In this document: piece after piece, positions 50,406 to 59,698 of the stretch
How the letters are laid out: the number at the start of each line of letters is the position of its first letter
Numbering within the stretch: the stretch's first letter is position 1
From: JAOUGY01 sp963785075
GTDB lineage: Bacteria > Actinomycetota > Acidimicrobiia > Spongiisociales > ZC4RG35
Assembly (NCBI GenBank): GCA_963785075.1
Contig: CAWATW010000004.1
Location: forward strand, 875,860 to 939,859
Length of the DNA: 64,000 nucleotides
Direction: 5' to 3'
Position numbers and translations under genes: made by a program
The notes under the pieces: generated by a model
Seen by the model: only the letters and a program-made list of their open reading frames with translations
What the model was told of the DNA's origin: nothing
The model's database searches: none

Positions 50406-51821
50406 ATGACGCAAGACGAACGGTGGGACTCCGAGTTCGATGTGGTTGTTGCCGGCGCCGGTGGGGCGGGGCTGGCGGCCGCGATCGAAGCCGCGGACGC
50501 CGGGGCGAGAACCGTCGTCTTTGAGAAGCAAGGCAAGATCTGGGAGTCCTCGACCGCCATCAACGTAGGCATGGTGGCTTTTGCCGGAACCGACGTGCAA
50601 GAGCGCCTGGGCATCGAGGATTCGAGCGAACTGTTGTACCAGGACCTCCTGGCGGTGGGAGGCGGCAAGAACATCCCCAGCCTGGTCCGCGCCTACGCCG
50701 ACCATCAACTGGACACCTACCGCTGGCTGACGGACCTGGGGGTGCAGTGGGCGGAGGCGACAACCGCCGCCGCGGGCATGAGCCGTCCCCGCGGGCATTT
50801 CTCCGACCCCCTGGACATGGTGAGGATCCTCAAGCGCGAGGCGGAACGGTGCGGAGCCACCGTCCTCTACCACTGCGCGGTCACCGGGCTGATCACCGAC
50901 AGCGACCGCCGGGTAGCCGGCGTCGAGCTGCGGGACCGGATGAACGAGACCCGCGTCCGGGCCTGCAGCGGGGTGGTACTGGCCACCGGCGGATTCGCCC
51001 GTTCCCCCGAGCGGCTGGCCGCCATCGATCGGCGCTTCATCGGAATGGCGGCTACAACCGGGGTGGGACACACCGGTGATGCCCTGCGAATGGCCGAGCC
51101 GTTGGGCGCCTTCTTCCGTGACATGGAGTACGTCAAGCCGAGCTATGAGCTGCACGTCACCGGGGACGGCGCAACCGAGATATGCCTGGTCTTCTACCTG
51201 GGAGCCATCATCGTCAACCGGGAGGGGCGCCGCTTCGTGAACGAGTCCATCCCCTACAAGGACATCGGGATGGCCTCCATCGACCAGACCGACGGCGTCG
51301 GATTCATGGTCTTCGACCAGAAGATCTTCGACCGGGCGGTCGAGAACACCAGGAAGGCGTCGTCCGCCATTCCCCCGGAGAACGCGGTGTCAGGGCTCGA
51401 CGAGTCGAGGATCCGGTTGCTGGTCAAGGCGGACACGATCGAGGAACTCGCCGACCTCATGCACGTTCCGCGCCAGCAGCTGAAAACGACGGTGGATCGA
51501 TACAACGGCTTCGTGGCCGCCGGCGCCGACCCCGAGTTCGGTCGCAGCCACCTGTCGGCCAACATCGGCGTGCCGGTGATGATCGAGACGCCGCCCTTCT
51601 ACGCCTACGAAGCCAAGAGCCACTTCCTCGCCACCTACGCCGGTCTGGCGATCGATGACAGCATGCGGGTCCTGACGCCCGAAGGCCCCATCGAGGGGCT
51701 GTACGCGGCCGGGGAGGCGATCGGCGGGTTCCACGGAGCCAGCTATCACTCCGGGGCTGCCGTGGGTCAGGCGCTGATCTTCGGACGCATCGCCGGCAGA
51801 CAGGCCGCACAAGGGCAGTGA
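50406..51821 (+). CDS. fumarate reductase/succinate dehydrogenase-type FAD flavoprotein
   Basis: The 471-residue product has FAD motif DVVVAGAGGAGLAAAIEAAD, the second FAD contact VVLATGGFARSPE, and the C-terminal closing segment LYAAGEAIGGFHGASYHSG, as in flavocytochrome c, urocanate reductase and 3-ketosteroid dehydrogenase relatives. HGA and an RY pair (TVDRYNGF) lie in the capping and substrate regions. It carries no heme or FMN-binding domain, so the electron partner is separate. The ATG at 50406 follows GGGGAG at five bases. The substrate is an unsaturated acid or ketone not identifiable here. Confidence 0.85.
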   Translation: MTQDERWDSEFDVVVAGAGGAGLAAAIEAADAGARTVVFEKQGKIWESSTAINVGMVAFAGTDVQERLGIEDSSELLYQDLLAVGGGKNIPSLVRAYADHQLDTYRWLTDLGVQWAEATTAAAGMSRPRGHFSDPLDMVRILKREAERCGATVLYHCAVTGLITDSDRRVAGVELRDRMNETRVRACSGVVLATGGFARSPERLAAIDRRFIGMAATTGVGHTGDALRMAEPLGAFFRDMEYVKPSYELHVTGDGATEICLVFYLGAIIVNREGRRFVNESIPYKDIGMASIDQTDGVGFMVFDQKIFDRAVENTRKASSAIPPENAVSGLDESRIRLLVKADTIEELADLMHVPRQQLKTTVDRYNGFVAAGADPEFGRSHLSANIGVPVMIETPPFYAYEAKSHFLATYAGLAIDDSMRVLTPEGPIEGLYAAGEAIGGFHGASYHSGAAVGQALIFGRIAGRQAAQGQ

Positions 51822-52006
51822 TCGCTGCCAACGTCGGCGGATGTGATCGAGGAAACCAGGATTGGTGTCAGCCTCCTACCGCTCGCCTGAGTCGAGGACA
51901 CTCGCCCCACTAGGGCACTCCCCGCGCTCGCTGCTCCCGATACCCTCGCCGGTGACAAAGGTGCAGGACGTCGCGTGGCCCGAATGGAGGATTGTTTTTG
52001 GGCGGG

Positions 52007-52330
52007 TCAGTAGAGAATGTCTAGTGCGTATCTGAGGGCGTGATCGAGTGCGGCCCTGGTGGCCAAATCGAGGTGTCCGATCGGGTCGTCATCGAATGCG
52101 GTGAGTGGGATCGTGATGACTGTGTCACAGGAGATGGCGGAGCGTTCGGGCAATCCGTGGTGGAGCCCGACTTCGACCTCGGATCGAATGCCGCGAATCG
52201 TGCGGGTGATTGGGGCGCACGTGACTGCCGTCAACACCTCGATCGCGGCATCACGAGTCAGGACGCAAACGGGTCGGCGACCCGCGGGCGGACCGAGGTC
52301 CGCCCAGAAGATGTCGTTGCGAGCTACCAC
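52007..52330 (-). CDS. MazF/PemK-family endoribonuclease toxin
   Basis: The 107-residue product begins ARNDIFWADLGPPAGRRPVC and has VTCAPITRTIRGIRSEVEV and SAISCDTVITIPLTAF, the conserved strands of the MazF fold. The loop Arg and the Thr/Ser of the active site are present. It should cleave mRNA at short motifs when freed. Its start overlaps the end of the antitoxin gene by seven bases, so the pair is co-translated, antitoxin first. Confidence 0.88.
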   Translation of the reverse strand: MVARNDIFWADLGPPAGRRPVCVLTRDAAIEVLTAVTCAPITRTIRGIRSEVEVGLHHGLPERSAISCDTVITIPLTAFDDDPIGHLDLATRAALDHALRYALDILY

Positions 52331-52569
52331 GCAGGGGCAGTGTCGGCGGCGAGTCGTCGTGCAGACTCGACCAGCGCCGGATCGGCTGGCTGCCGTCGGT
52401 ATGCGACCTGCAACTCTCGGTCGGCCGCGGCCATCTGCTCGGCTTCGAGCACGGCTTGTGCGCCGCGTCTGAGCAGTTCTGATCGGCTTGTTCCCAATCG
52501 CGAAGCCAGCGAATCGAGCTGGTCGACGAGTTCGTCGTCTAGTTGGACTAGGACTTCACGTCTCGCCAT
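52324..52569 (-). CDS. ribbon-helix-helix antitoxin partner of MazF
   Basis: The product has about 81 residues, with an N-terminal RHH DNA-binding domain (REVLVQLDDELVDQLDSLAS, RLGTSRSELLRRGAQAVLEA) and a helical tail that probably blocks the toxin. Two ATG codons, at 52575 and 52569, are in frame and both lie within a perfect operator. No Shine-Dalgarno is present. A TAACAT six bases before the second ATG could serve as a -10 box, giving a leaderless mRNA. That is inference. The product should repress its own promoter, more tightly together with MazF. Confidence 0.82.
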   Translation of the reverse strand: MARREVLVQLDDELVDQLDSLASRLGTSRSELLRRGAQAVLEAEQMAAADRELQVAYRRQPADPALVESARRLAADTAPAW

Positions 52570-52595
52570 GACCATATGTTATCCCATATGGTCAT
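52568..52595. promoter_or_regulatory. perfect 11-bp inverted repeat operator of the toxin-antitoxin pair
   Basis: ATGACCATATG, six bases (TTATCC), then CATATGGTCAT: a perfect dyad that covers the antitoxin start codons and the likely -10 region. This is the expected target of the RHH antitoxin. Confidence 0.75.
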
Positions 52596-53076
52596 AGCCG
52601 GGTAGTCTCTCGAGACCGGACTGTCCCCCGCGTCCGTGCTGGGCGCGCAGATCAACGCAGCTCAGCGTCCCGAAGATCCGAGCAGAACCGGCATCATGCC
52701 GCTGATCGAGAACTCGGAGGTCGGCTCGTGTTCTGTCCTGGCAGGCCCACCCTTCTCGAATGAGCGAAGTGCCGTGCGGTGACGCTGACGGCGGACAGCT
52801 TGCGGTGTCCCGCCAATCGCTTCGCCGCGAGACCCTCGATGCGCCCGCAGCGACCTGGTCGTCCGGGCGCGAAGACGGGCGACCGAGGTGCAACCGCCTC
52901 GTCTTCTCGGCAGCAAGCTTCAGCGTGCCGCGAATCGGCATCTTCGGTCGCAATCCGGCAGAAACGGCGATTTGCAGCAGCCCATCTGCCCAGCCGACCC
53001 GTGACCAATTCGTTACCCGACAGCGACGTCGTAGTGATCCGCCGATCCGATCATGAGGATGACCAAAGGAGCAGTC
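52596..53076. other. intergenic region, no gene recognised
   Basis: This holds the promoter side of the antitoxin gene and the leader of the SH3-like lipoprotein gene. Open frames on both strands are short and arginine/serine-rich with no start signal or family resemblance. No tRNA, strong hairpin or repeat was found. Confidence 0.4.
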
Positions 53077-53916
53077 ATGAGATCGGTTGGTGTCCGCATC
53101 CTCACGTATCTCGCCGTCGTGGGCCTGATCGCCGCCTGCGGTGGTGCCGATACAGCCGAATCGTCGACCACGGCGATCGCAGGTTCGTCCACGTCGACGG
53201 TGGAGAACACGACAACCACCGAGTTGCCCGAGACCACCGAAGCGACGCAGTCGACGCAACTGCCCGCAACGACGACCACGGATGCAACTCCTTCGACAAC
53301 GGTCCTGGCCTCCACGACCACGATCGCCAACCCGGGTGAGGCGATTGACATCGGACCGCACGCCGGGGACATCCTGGCGGTGGTCGGCGTCGCCCACGAC
53401 GACGTGCTCAACGTCCGCGTCGGTCCCGGCGTTGGCTTCCCCGTCATCGGCGAACTCTCGCCCACCGAAGACGGTCTTGTCGCAACCGGTGAGACACGGT
53501 CGATCCCCGGAGCGCTGTGGATCAGAGTCGATGCGGATGGGACCGAAGGATGGATCAACCTCCGGTACGTCGCCTACCTGGGCGACACCAACGACATCAC
53601 AGCCCAGGTGATCGAGCAGCTTGGCGCGAGGCCGGAGACGGAGACCATGCTCGATCTCGGCACGCTCGTCGCCGAAGCCGTCACCACAGCAGCCAGCGGT
53701 GAGGCTGTGCCCGAGCTTGTGATGTCGGTGGCGCCTACGGTTGGTGACCTGGGTGAGGTGACATTCGACGTGGTTGGCCTTGCAGACGACAGCGTGCGGG
53801 GATCCCGATTGCACGTGTTCGGCACGCCGTCGGAGGGCGGTGAAGGATTCGTGCTTGCTTCGGTCGAAGCCACCGTGTTCTGTGCCCGCGGGGTCAGCGA
53901 CAGGTTGTGCAGCTGA
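53077..53916 (+). CDS. lipoprotein with SH3-like domain
   Basis: The 279-residue product has a type II signal peptide with lipobox IAAC (VVGLIAACGGAD), a Thr/Ser/Glu-rich linker of about 60 residues, and an SH3b-type domain (VVGVAHDDVLNVRVGPGVGF, VIGELSP, WIRVDADGTEGWINLRYVAY). The C-terminal 100 residues are a further domain with a Cys pair at the end. AAGGAG lies five bases before the ATG at 53077. SH3b modules bind peptidoglycan, so it probably sits in the wall layer. Its partner is unknown. Confidence 0.8.
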   Translation: MRSVGVRILTYLAVVGLIAACGGADTAESSTTAIAGSSTSTVENTTTTELPETTEATQSTQLPATTTTDATPSTTVLASTTTIANPGEAIDIGPHAGDILAVVGVAHDDVLNVRVGPGVGFPVIGELSPTEDGLVATGETRSIPGALWIRVDADGTEGWINLRYVAYLGDTNDITAQVIEQLGARPETETMLDLGTLVAEAVTTAASGEAVPELVMSVAPTVGDLGEVTFDVVGLADDSVRGSRLHVFGTPSEGGEGFVLASVEATVFCARGVSDRLCS

Positions 53917-53973
53917 CGGCACTGCGCCGGCAGCGGAGATGATCGAACCCGGGTGTCGAATGCGGCTGCAGCG

Positions 53974-55170
53974 CTAGACCTGTGCTCTGGCGACGGCGGA
54001 CCGCGCGGCGTCCCGTAACGCCTGCTCACGGGGATCGTCGACGAGGTGAAAACCCATCCGGTTCATGGCGTAGCAGAAGCCCATCTCTGTCTCGGGGTCG
54101 GCGAAACCCATCGAACCGCCCGCTCCAGGTGTGCCAAACGCCTGCGGCGAGCCGAACTCGAACCCCGGCCACGGCTTGCAGTACCCGAGCGAGAACATCG
54201 TCTCCATTCGCAACACCTCGTCGAAGTGCCCATCGGTGGGTGGTGCGGCGGGCCGGCTGAGCGCCGCCAACGTGTCGGCGTCGATGCCAAGTCTCTTGCC
54301 GCCGGATGCGATCTCGCCGTAGGCGATCGCCACGCTCCGGACGGTGCCGGTTCCATTGGAGGCGGGGAGCTCGAGGCGGCGGATCTCACGATCGTTGTAG
54401 CGAACGGGCTGGCCGAGCACCTTGGGGTTGCCGAAGGTGCTAGCGGTGATCGTCTTCGGGTTGAGGAAGTTCTTGACGAACTCAGCCGGAAGTGTGCGGA
54501 TGTTGAAGACCATTTTCACCCGGTACCAATCGCCCATGATGCGAGCGAGCCGCTCGTCGGGGATCTCGTCGGGTAGTGCGATGAAGAAGTCGAGGTCGAG
54601 AGGTGCGGCGATCTCGTCGGCGAAGTAGCGACCGATGGTTCGATGCTGCGGATCGGTGCGACGGATCAACTCCGACTCGTACCAACCGAGGCTGATGCCG
54701 TGATACCCGTGCTTTCGTCCCGGCTCCCACGCAGGCGCCTGCTTGGCCAGCGCCACCGCCACGGCGTCCGGCTCGGCCAGCGTGTCGAGATTCATCGGCT
54801 CGTCGATGGCGCACAGCCCTGCTTGATGCGACAGCAGGGTTCGCACGGTTATGTCGGCCTTGCCGTTCTGGGCGAACTCGGGCCAGTAGGTCGCGACACT
54901 CTCGTCGTAGTCGAACAAACCGTGGGCGTGGGCGTGAGCCGTGGCCAGAGCCGAGATGCCCTTGGTGGTCGAGAACATGTTCACGAGCGTGTCCTCGGTC
55001 CATGCTCTGCCGGCCCCCGGATCTGCCATCCCCGCCCAGAGGTCGACGACAACCTCATTGCCGACGACCACCGCGACGGCAGCGCCGATCTCGTTGCGGG
55101 AACGGAAGTTCTCGGCGAACACCTCGCCGACAGCGTCGAACCCCGGTGCCACCTGACCGTTGATCTCCAA
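53974..55170 (-). CDS. serine hydrolase of the beta-lactamase/EstB family
   Basis: The 398-residue product carries the catalytic SxxK in MFSTTKGIS and a tyrosine motif in KHGYHGISLGWYESEL. A glycine-rich GTPGAGGSMGFAD stands where class C enzymes have KTG. There is no signal peptide, so it is a cytoplasmic esterase or D-amino-acid-type hydrolase rather than a secreted beta-lactamase. The start is TTG 55170, supported by GGGAG seven bases before. The substrate is unknown. Confidence 0.83.
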   Translation of the reverse strand: MEINGQVAPGFDAVGEVFAENFRSRNEIGAAVAVVVGNEVVVDLWAGMADPGAGRAWTEDTLVNMFSTTKGISALATAHAHAHGLFDYDESVATYWPEFAQNGKADITVRTLLSHQAGLCAIDEPMNLDTLAEPDAVAVALAKQAPAWEPGRKHGYHGISLGWYESELIRRTDPQHRTIGRYFADEIAAPLDLDFFIALPDEIPDERLARIMGDWYRVKMVFNIRTLPAEFVKNFLNPKTITASTFGNPKVLGQPVRYNDREIRRLELPASNGTGTVRSVAIAYGEIASGGKRLGIDADTLAALSRPAAPPTDGHFDEVLRMETMFSLGYCKPWPGFEFGSPQAFGTPGAGGSMGFADPETEMGFCYAMNRMGFHLVDDPREQALRDAARSAVARAQV

Positions 55171-55514
55171 CAGCTCGCTCCCGCTCGGATCTGCCGAGGC
55201 TACCGAGCTTCCACGTCCGGTGAAGGACCCAGCGGTCAGAGGTCGTCAGCCGTCGACGCCGTGCACTGACGAGCCCGCTCAGCAAGGCCGACACCGTCGT
55301 CGGGGGGATGAACCGATGCCAAAACGCGACAGAGCGCACCCCCTGGGGATTCCGGAGGTAGTGAGAGGTCCGATGGGGAGCGAAACCTGCGCGTCACGTC
55401 CCGGGACTCGACTGCCCCAGAAGAACGCCATGTAGCCCGGCTCCGACGCTCCGCATCCGCAGTCGGACGTTGGATCTGCCTCACCAGCGACGGCGGGCAA
55501 CACCCCGTGGCGAG
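55171..55514. other. intergenic region, no gene recognised
   Basis: This separates the hydrolase start from the methyltransferase stop, both on the minus strand. Short frames here lack start signals and family resemblance. No clear hairpin or RNA gene was seen. Confidence 0.4.
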
Positions 55515-56348
55515 TCACTCGCGTCGGGCCGTAGCCACCAGCAGCTGCGGCTCCATGACGAGAGAGCCGCGGTCGGTGAAGGGTTCGCACCGCTGGACGA
55601 CCGCCTGCTCCAATGCGCTGCGCTCGTCATCGTCGAGAGTCGCCGCCAAGGCGGCGAGCGGCGTGCTGTTCACGTATTGCCAGACGAAGTCGGCGGGTGG
55701 CGCCACCCGCAGCGGGACCGGCTTCAACTCGACGTTCACACCGGTGAATCCGGCGTGAACGAGCATGCCGCGCACGGCTGCGGGATCGTGGACGGAGAAC
55801 ACGGTCTCGATGAACCCTGAGGCATCGGGGCCCAGGTACGTGCCGAGAACCGCGTCGATGGCTTGGAACAGGGGCGGCGTGGGCCCGACGGTCCCGATGC
55901 TGATTCGCCCGTCGGGCGTGAGCACCCGTCGCATCTCCCGAAGCGCAGTCGCCTTGTCGGCGAAGAACTGGAACCCGAGGGAGCACACCACGACATCGAA
56001 TGCCTCGTCGTCGAAAGGCAGGTTCTCGGCGGCGCCCACGTGCCACTCGAACTCGGAGCCGTGCACGCCGGCGGCACGGGCGACGTCGACCATGCCCGGG
56101 TGCCCGTCGAGACCGGCGATCAACCCCGGTGAACCGGTTGCCTCGGCAGCCAGGCGAGCAGCTATGCCGGTGCCGCAGGCGAGGTCGAGGACCCGATCCC
56201 CTGGCTGCAATGCGGCGCCGGCAACGGTTCGCCGGGCGAATGGCTCGCCGATGTCCGGAACGAAATAGCGCTCGTAGTTCTCGGCGGGGTTTCCGACGTA
56301 CCTGGCGTACAGGCTCTTCGTCGCGTGGGCGGCTGATCGGGTCGTCAT
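55515..56348 (-). CDS. class I SAM-dependent methyltransferase
   Basis: The 277-residue product has motif I VLDLACGTGIAARLAAEA, the acidic residue in AGLDGHPGMVD, NLPFDDEAFDVVVCSLGF and LREMRRVLTPDGRISIG, the UbiE/Methyltransf_11 pattern. The C-terminal part (PLRVAPPADFVWQYVNSTPL) resembles methyltransferases acting on small hydrophobic molecules. It lies downstream of the TPR-LuxR regulator, which points the same way. The substrate is not known. Confidence 0.85.
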   Translation of the reverse strand: MTTRSAAHATKSLYARYVGNPAENYERYFVPDIGEPFARRTVAGAALQPGDRVLDLACGTGIAARLAAEATGSPGLIAGLDGHPGMVDVARAAGVHGSEFEWHVGAAENLPFDDEAFDVVVCSLGFQFFADKATALREMRRVLTPDGRISIGTVGPTPPLFQAIDAVLGTYLGPDASGFIETVFSVHDPAAVRGMLVHAGFTGVNVELKPVPLRVAPPADFVWQYVNSTPLAALAATLDDDERSALEQAVVQRCEPFTDRGSLVMEPQLLVATARRE

Positions 56349-56455
56349 GTTTCTCCTCTGTGGACGCTGTTGCGACCGTATGGCAACCGGCGCTGCTCCG
56401 CTTCGGGCGAATCATGTATTTCTCGCTCACATGAGACTGGGGGGAATCCCGTAGA

Positions 56456-58087
56456 TCAGACAAGGCCGTTCTCGTAGGCGTAGGCGGTGGCGGCCGCACG
56501 GTTCGACACCCCGACCTTGGTGAAGATGTTGCTGACGTGGCGCTCGACGGTCTTCTCGCTGATGGTCAAGCTCGCGGCGATCTCACGGTTGGTCTCGCCC
56601 GCTGCCAGCAATCGCAGCACCTCGAGCTCACGAGGAGTGACGATCTCCGTCGACCCCGATCGGTCCCCGCCGACGACTTCGGCGGCGCGCTTCAGGTCCG
56701 GTGCGGCGCCCAACTGCTCGAAGATCCGACATGCGGTCTGATATTCGAGGGCTGCGCCGTCATGGTCGTCGAGTTCCTGGCAGGCGACGGCGATCAGTAT
56801 TTGCGTCCTTGCCGCCTCGTAAGGTGCCTCCAGCTCCTGCCAATTCTGCCAAGCCTCGCGCAACGAGTGCAATGCAGGCATCAGGTGGCCCTCCGCGAGG
56901 AGGACGGCACCTCCCCCGTGGGCGGCGGCAGCCTCGAGGTAGGCGAACCCGGTTTCGGCAGCCACGTCGGAGAGCTCCATCGAAGCCTCCTTGGCTCTGC
57001 CCACGAACTTGGCCGCGAGCATGATCTCGACGTAGGCCGGAAGCAGCCTGGCCCGAGTCGACCGGTCCGAAACCTCGGCCACTGCTCGTTCGATCGATGC
57101 GGCGGCCCCATCCACCCGACGCTGTGCGAGCCTGAGCAACGAGAGCCCCGGCAGAGGTGACCGGCCATGCTCGTTCGCTCGCTGATAGGACCGCTCTGCC
57201 TCCTCGAACTCCCCGCGCAGCCGGTAGATCTCTCCCAGCTGGTAGTGGGCCATCCCGATCGCCGGGTGCGGTGGCTCGGCGAGCCGGTCTCGGGCTCGCT
57301 TCGCCTCCCCGAGCGCTTCCGACCACGCTCCCTGCAGGTGCAGGATCTGCGAGCGGTGCACGAGACACTGACCGCGGTAGGGAACGAGACCCTGCTGCTC
57401 TTCACACCAACGATTGAGGGCGGCCGTCCATTCACGCGCCCTCCGCACGTCGAACGCTCCCTGACATTGATCGATGACCGCGCAATACACGATTCCCGCG
57501 ACCACCGGCGAAACCTCGTCCGCCAACACCGAGACCATCGCTTGATCGAAGAGACCGACGCCATTCGTGATCCGCCCCATCTCGACCTGTGCCTGACCCG
57601 CGCCGAGCATCGCCAGAGCATTGAGATCGGAGTCGTCGAAGCGGCGAGCGGTGGCCAGCACATCTTCAAAGAGCGCCTGAGCTCGCGTAGCGTCGCCCGA
57701 ACCGAGCGCCGCCAGGGCTTCCGGCACGAGCAGGTAGCCCGACTCTGCACAATCGAGCTCGTGCTCGTCGACCAGTACACGCGCACGTTCCATCCACCCG
57801 CCGCCACGGGCCATCTCCCCACGGACGATCAACCCGAAGCCGAGCCAGAACGCACACCGAACGGCGTCTTCGAAGTCCCCGACGTCCAGCCGCGCCAGGT
57901 GGGCGCGCTCCCAGGCGTCGGTGCTCTCGAGGTCGTGACCGGACAGATATGCGGCGGTGGCCAGCCGCTCCAAGTCGGCGGCGTCGAGGCCCGACGAGCG
58001 AGCCGCTTCCGAAAGGATCTCGTAGGCGTCGGCCCAAGCTCGCTTCTCGACGGCCAGTCGTCCCACTTCGACCGCATGACCTCTCAC
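56456..58087 (-). CDS. TPR-containing LuxR-family transcriptional regulator
   Basis: About 440 residues of TPR-like helical repeats (ADLERLATAAYLSGHDLEST, EWTAALNRWCEEQQGLVPYR, HYQLGEIYRLRGEFEEAERS) precede a LuxR HTH (LTPRELEVLRLLAAGETNREI is its first part, then SEKTVERHVSNIFTKVGV). There is no ATPase or receiver domain. The start is a GTG at 58087; a GTG seven codons later (VGRLAVEKRAWADAY) fits the usual beginning of this family better. It probably binds a partner or ligand through the repeats and controls nearby genes such as the methyltransferase. Confidence 0.83.
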   Translation of the reverse strand: MRGHAVEVGRLAVEKRAWADAYEILSEAARSSGLDAADLERLATAAYLSGHDLESTDAWERAHLARLDVGDFEDAVRCAFWLGFGLIVRGEMARGGGWMERARVLVDEHELDCAESGYLLVPEALAALGSGDATRAQALFEDVLATARRFDDSDLNALAMLGAGQAQVEMGRITNGVGLFDQAMVSVLADEVSPVVAGIVYCAVIDQCQGAFDVRRAREWTAALNRWCEEQQGLVPYRGQCLVHRSQILHLQGAWSEALGEAKRARDRLAEPPHPAIGMAHYQLGEIYRLRGEFEEAERSYQRANEHGRSPLPGLSLLRLAQRRVDGAAASIERAVAEVSDRSTRARLLPAYVEIMLAAKFVGRAKEASMELSDVAAETGFAYLEAAAAHGGGAVLLAEGHLMPALHSLREAWQNWQELEAPYEAARTQILIAVACQELDDHDGAALEYQTACRIFEQLGAAPDLKRAAEVVGGDRSGSTEIVTPRELEVLRLLAAGETNREIAASLTISEKTVERHVSNIFTKVGVSNRAAATAYAYENGLV

Positions 58088-58496
58088 GTTGCGCGCAGTC
58101 TACTTCTGGCCGAGTTCTGCTCCCTGGCCCATCGAGAGCAGCTGTCGTTCTCCGCAGCGGGCAAAGGCAAATAGGGCTCGCGGAAGTCCGGGTTGGTGCG
58201 GGACATCGGGTTGGCGGCGACGATCCGGGCGAGCTTGCCAGACCGGACTCGGTCCGAATCGACCCGTCACCCAACGGTCTCGGCGAGAGGCTCCGCCAGG
58301 GGCTCAGGTGACCGACCCCCCAACGCGGACTCGGCTTTGGTCCCATCTGACCGTTCACGGAATCCGCGAACATGGCATCTTCGGTGAGGATTCGGATCTG
58401 GTGTCGCCACATGTCGGCAAGGATCGGGATCAGCTGTGCAGCCGGCCAACGCCTGAAACCCAGTGGGACTGAGAGACCCGGCGGCGACCCGAAGGT
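58088..58496. other. intergenic region, no gene supported
   Basis: This lies between the acyltransferase stop and the LuxR gene start (both minus strand). A minus-strand stretch around 58150-58260 is open and reads IVAANPMSRTNPDFREPYL, which could be the tail of a lost gene, but it has no identifiable start or family. No terminator-like hairpin was clear. Confidence 0.35.
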
Positions 58497-59645
58497 TCAG
58501 AGGATGTCTCGCGCCACCGGGAGTCGTTTGACGACATATCCGGCCAGGAATGACAGCGCTACGGCGACGGGCGCCACGACGACCGCTTTGACGCCCATCT
58601 CGATCGACACTCCGCTGAGGGCCAGCGCCAGCAGTGTGATCACAGGGGCGTGAAGTACGTAGGTCGCGTAGGCGGCGCCCGACATCTTTCGGACCAGTCG
58701 GCCCTGGTGGTCGAATCGGTTTCGGTAGGTGACCAGCAGTGCCACAACGATCGACATGCACGTCAGCTGCTCCCACACGGCGAACGCCATCTGCTGCCAG
58801 TGCGCGCCTCCCAGGAATACGTCGACGTCGCCTTCCAGCCCCCCACCGGACACGAGCAAGACCGGGAACAGGATGATCAGTGCCGCAGCCAGACGAACAG
58901 CCAAGTGCCCTTGTGCATCGGTGATCGCACCGAGCCACCCCCACCTCTGGGCGACGACACCGACGACGAAGAGCGCGACGTACTGTGGGAAGTGGGCGAG
59001 TTGGAAATGGAACGGCTCGAGCCACCAACCGACCGGCAGCCAGACACGGACACCGAAGCTGACCAATCCGAGACCGAGCGCGAACAGACCGATTGCCTGC
59101 GCGTTCGGTGCAGACCGTTGTGAGTGGGCAAGCGCCGACGGCATGAGCGTCCTCCAAAGAGCGAGCGCCACGGAGAAGAACAACAGCGCTTCGAGGAACC
59201 AGGTCGGTCCGACACCGATCATCTCCGTGTATCTCGCGCCGACGACGTCGAGGAAGCTCCGGGCGGCTTCCTCCCGCGCTACGAGGACTGCCACCAGCAC
59301 CGGGTTGAGGACGAGCGCGTAAAAGAGCATCGGGATCCCCAGCCGTACGAAGCGGTCGGTCAGGTAGGGGCGCCGGCCCTTCCTGTCCAACGAGTCGAGA
59401 CTGAAGTAGCTGGATATCAGAAAGAAGAGCCCCATGAAGAAGGCCTGGTTGATCGCAACGAAGAGCGTCAGCAAGACCTCGGAGGCCTTCGACACCGAGC
59501 CTTCCTCGTTGTAGTACCAGTCGCCGGGCGCACCGTAGGCGATGGACAGGTGCAGCAGGATCACGAGGATCGTGAGCAGGATCCTCAGGTTGTCGACCCA
59601 CAGCAATCTGGTCGCTGTAGTCGACGATGTGGATGTCGCGGCCAT
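58497..59645 (-). CDS. acyltransferase-3 (OafA/YrhL-like) membrane protein
   Basis: The 382-residue product begins RLLWVDNLRILLTILVILLH, the family start with a conserved H, followed by about ten membrane helices, an RFVRLGIPMLFYALV segment (the R-x-x-R/L-P motif region) and a C-terminal helix block. It transfers acyl groups to sugars or other exported molecules at the membrane. The ATG at 59645 is preceded by GAGGAG. A codon 19 positions upstream is rejected. It is downstream of the NarL-type two-component genes on the same strand, with 53 bases between. Confidence 0.82.
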   Translation of the reverse strand: MAATSTSSTTATRLLWVDNLRILLTILVILLHLSIAYGAPGDWYYNEEGSVSKASEVLLTLFVAINQAFFMGLFFLISSYFSLDSLDRKGRRPYLTDRFVRLGIPMLFYALVLNPVLVAVLVAREEAARSFLDVVGARYTEMIGVGPTWFLEALLFFSVALALWRTLMPSALAHSQRSAPNAQAIGLFALGLGLVSFGVRVWLPVGWWLEPFHFQLAHFPQYVALFVVGVVAQRWGWLGAITDAQGHLAVRLAAALIILFPVLLVSGGGLEGDVDVFLGGAHWQQMAFAVWEQLTCMSIVVALLVTYRNRFDHQGRLVRKMSGAAYATYVLHAPVITLLALALSGVSIEMGVKAVVVAPVAVALSFLAGYVVKRLPVARDIL

Positions 59646-59698
59646 GTTCTCCTCGGGTGGGTTCGCCCCGCCGACCGTCCGGAGGGACAGCTCGCATG

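Noticed and set aside
52579..53922. 447-codon minus-strand frame covering the intergenic region and the SH3-like lipoprotein
   Set aside because: It is antisense to a gene with a perfect signal peptide and ribosome site, and has a low-complexity Arg/Gly/Cys-rich composition.
57167..58174. 335-codon plus-strand frame opposite the TPR-LuxR gene
   Set aside because: No motif or ribosome site. The minus strand carries TPR repeats and a LuxR helix-turn-helix.
58267..59697. 476-codon minus-strand frame overlapping the acyltransferase gene in another frame
   Set aside because: Arg/Pro-rich shadow without hydrophobic segments. The 59645 frame encodes a typical ten-helix acyltransferase-3 protein.
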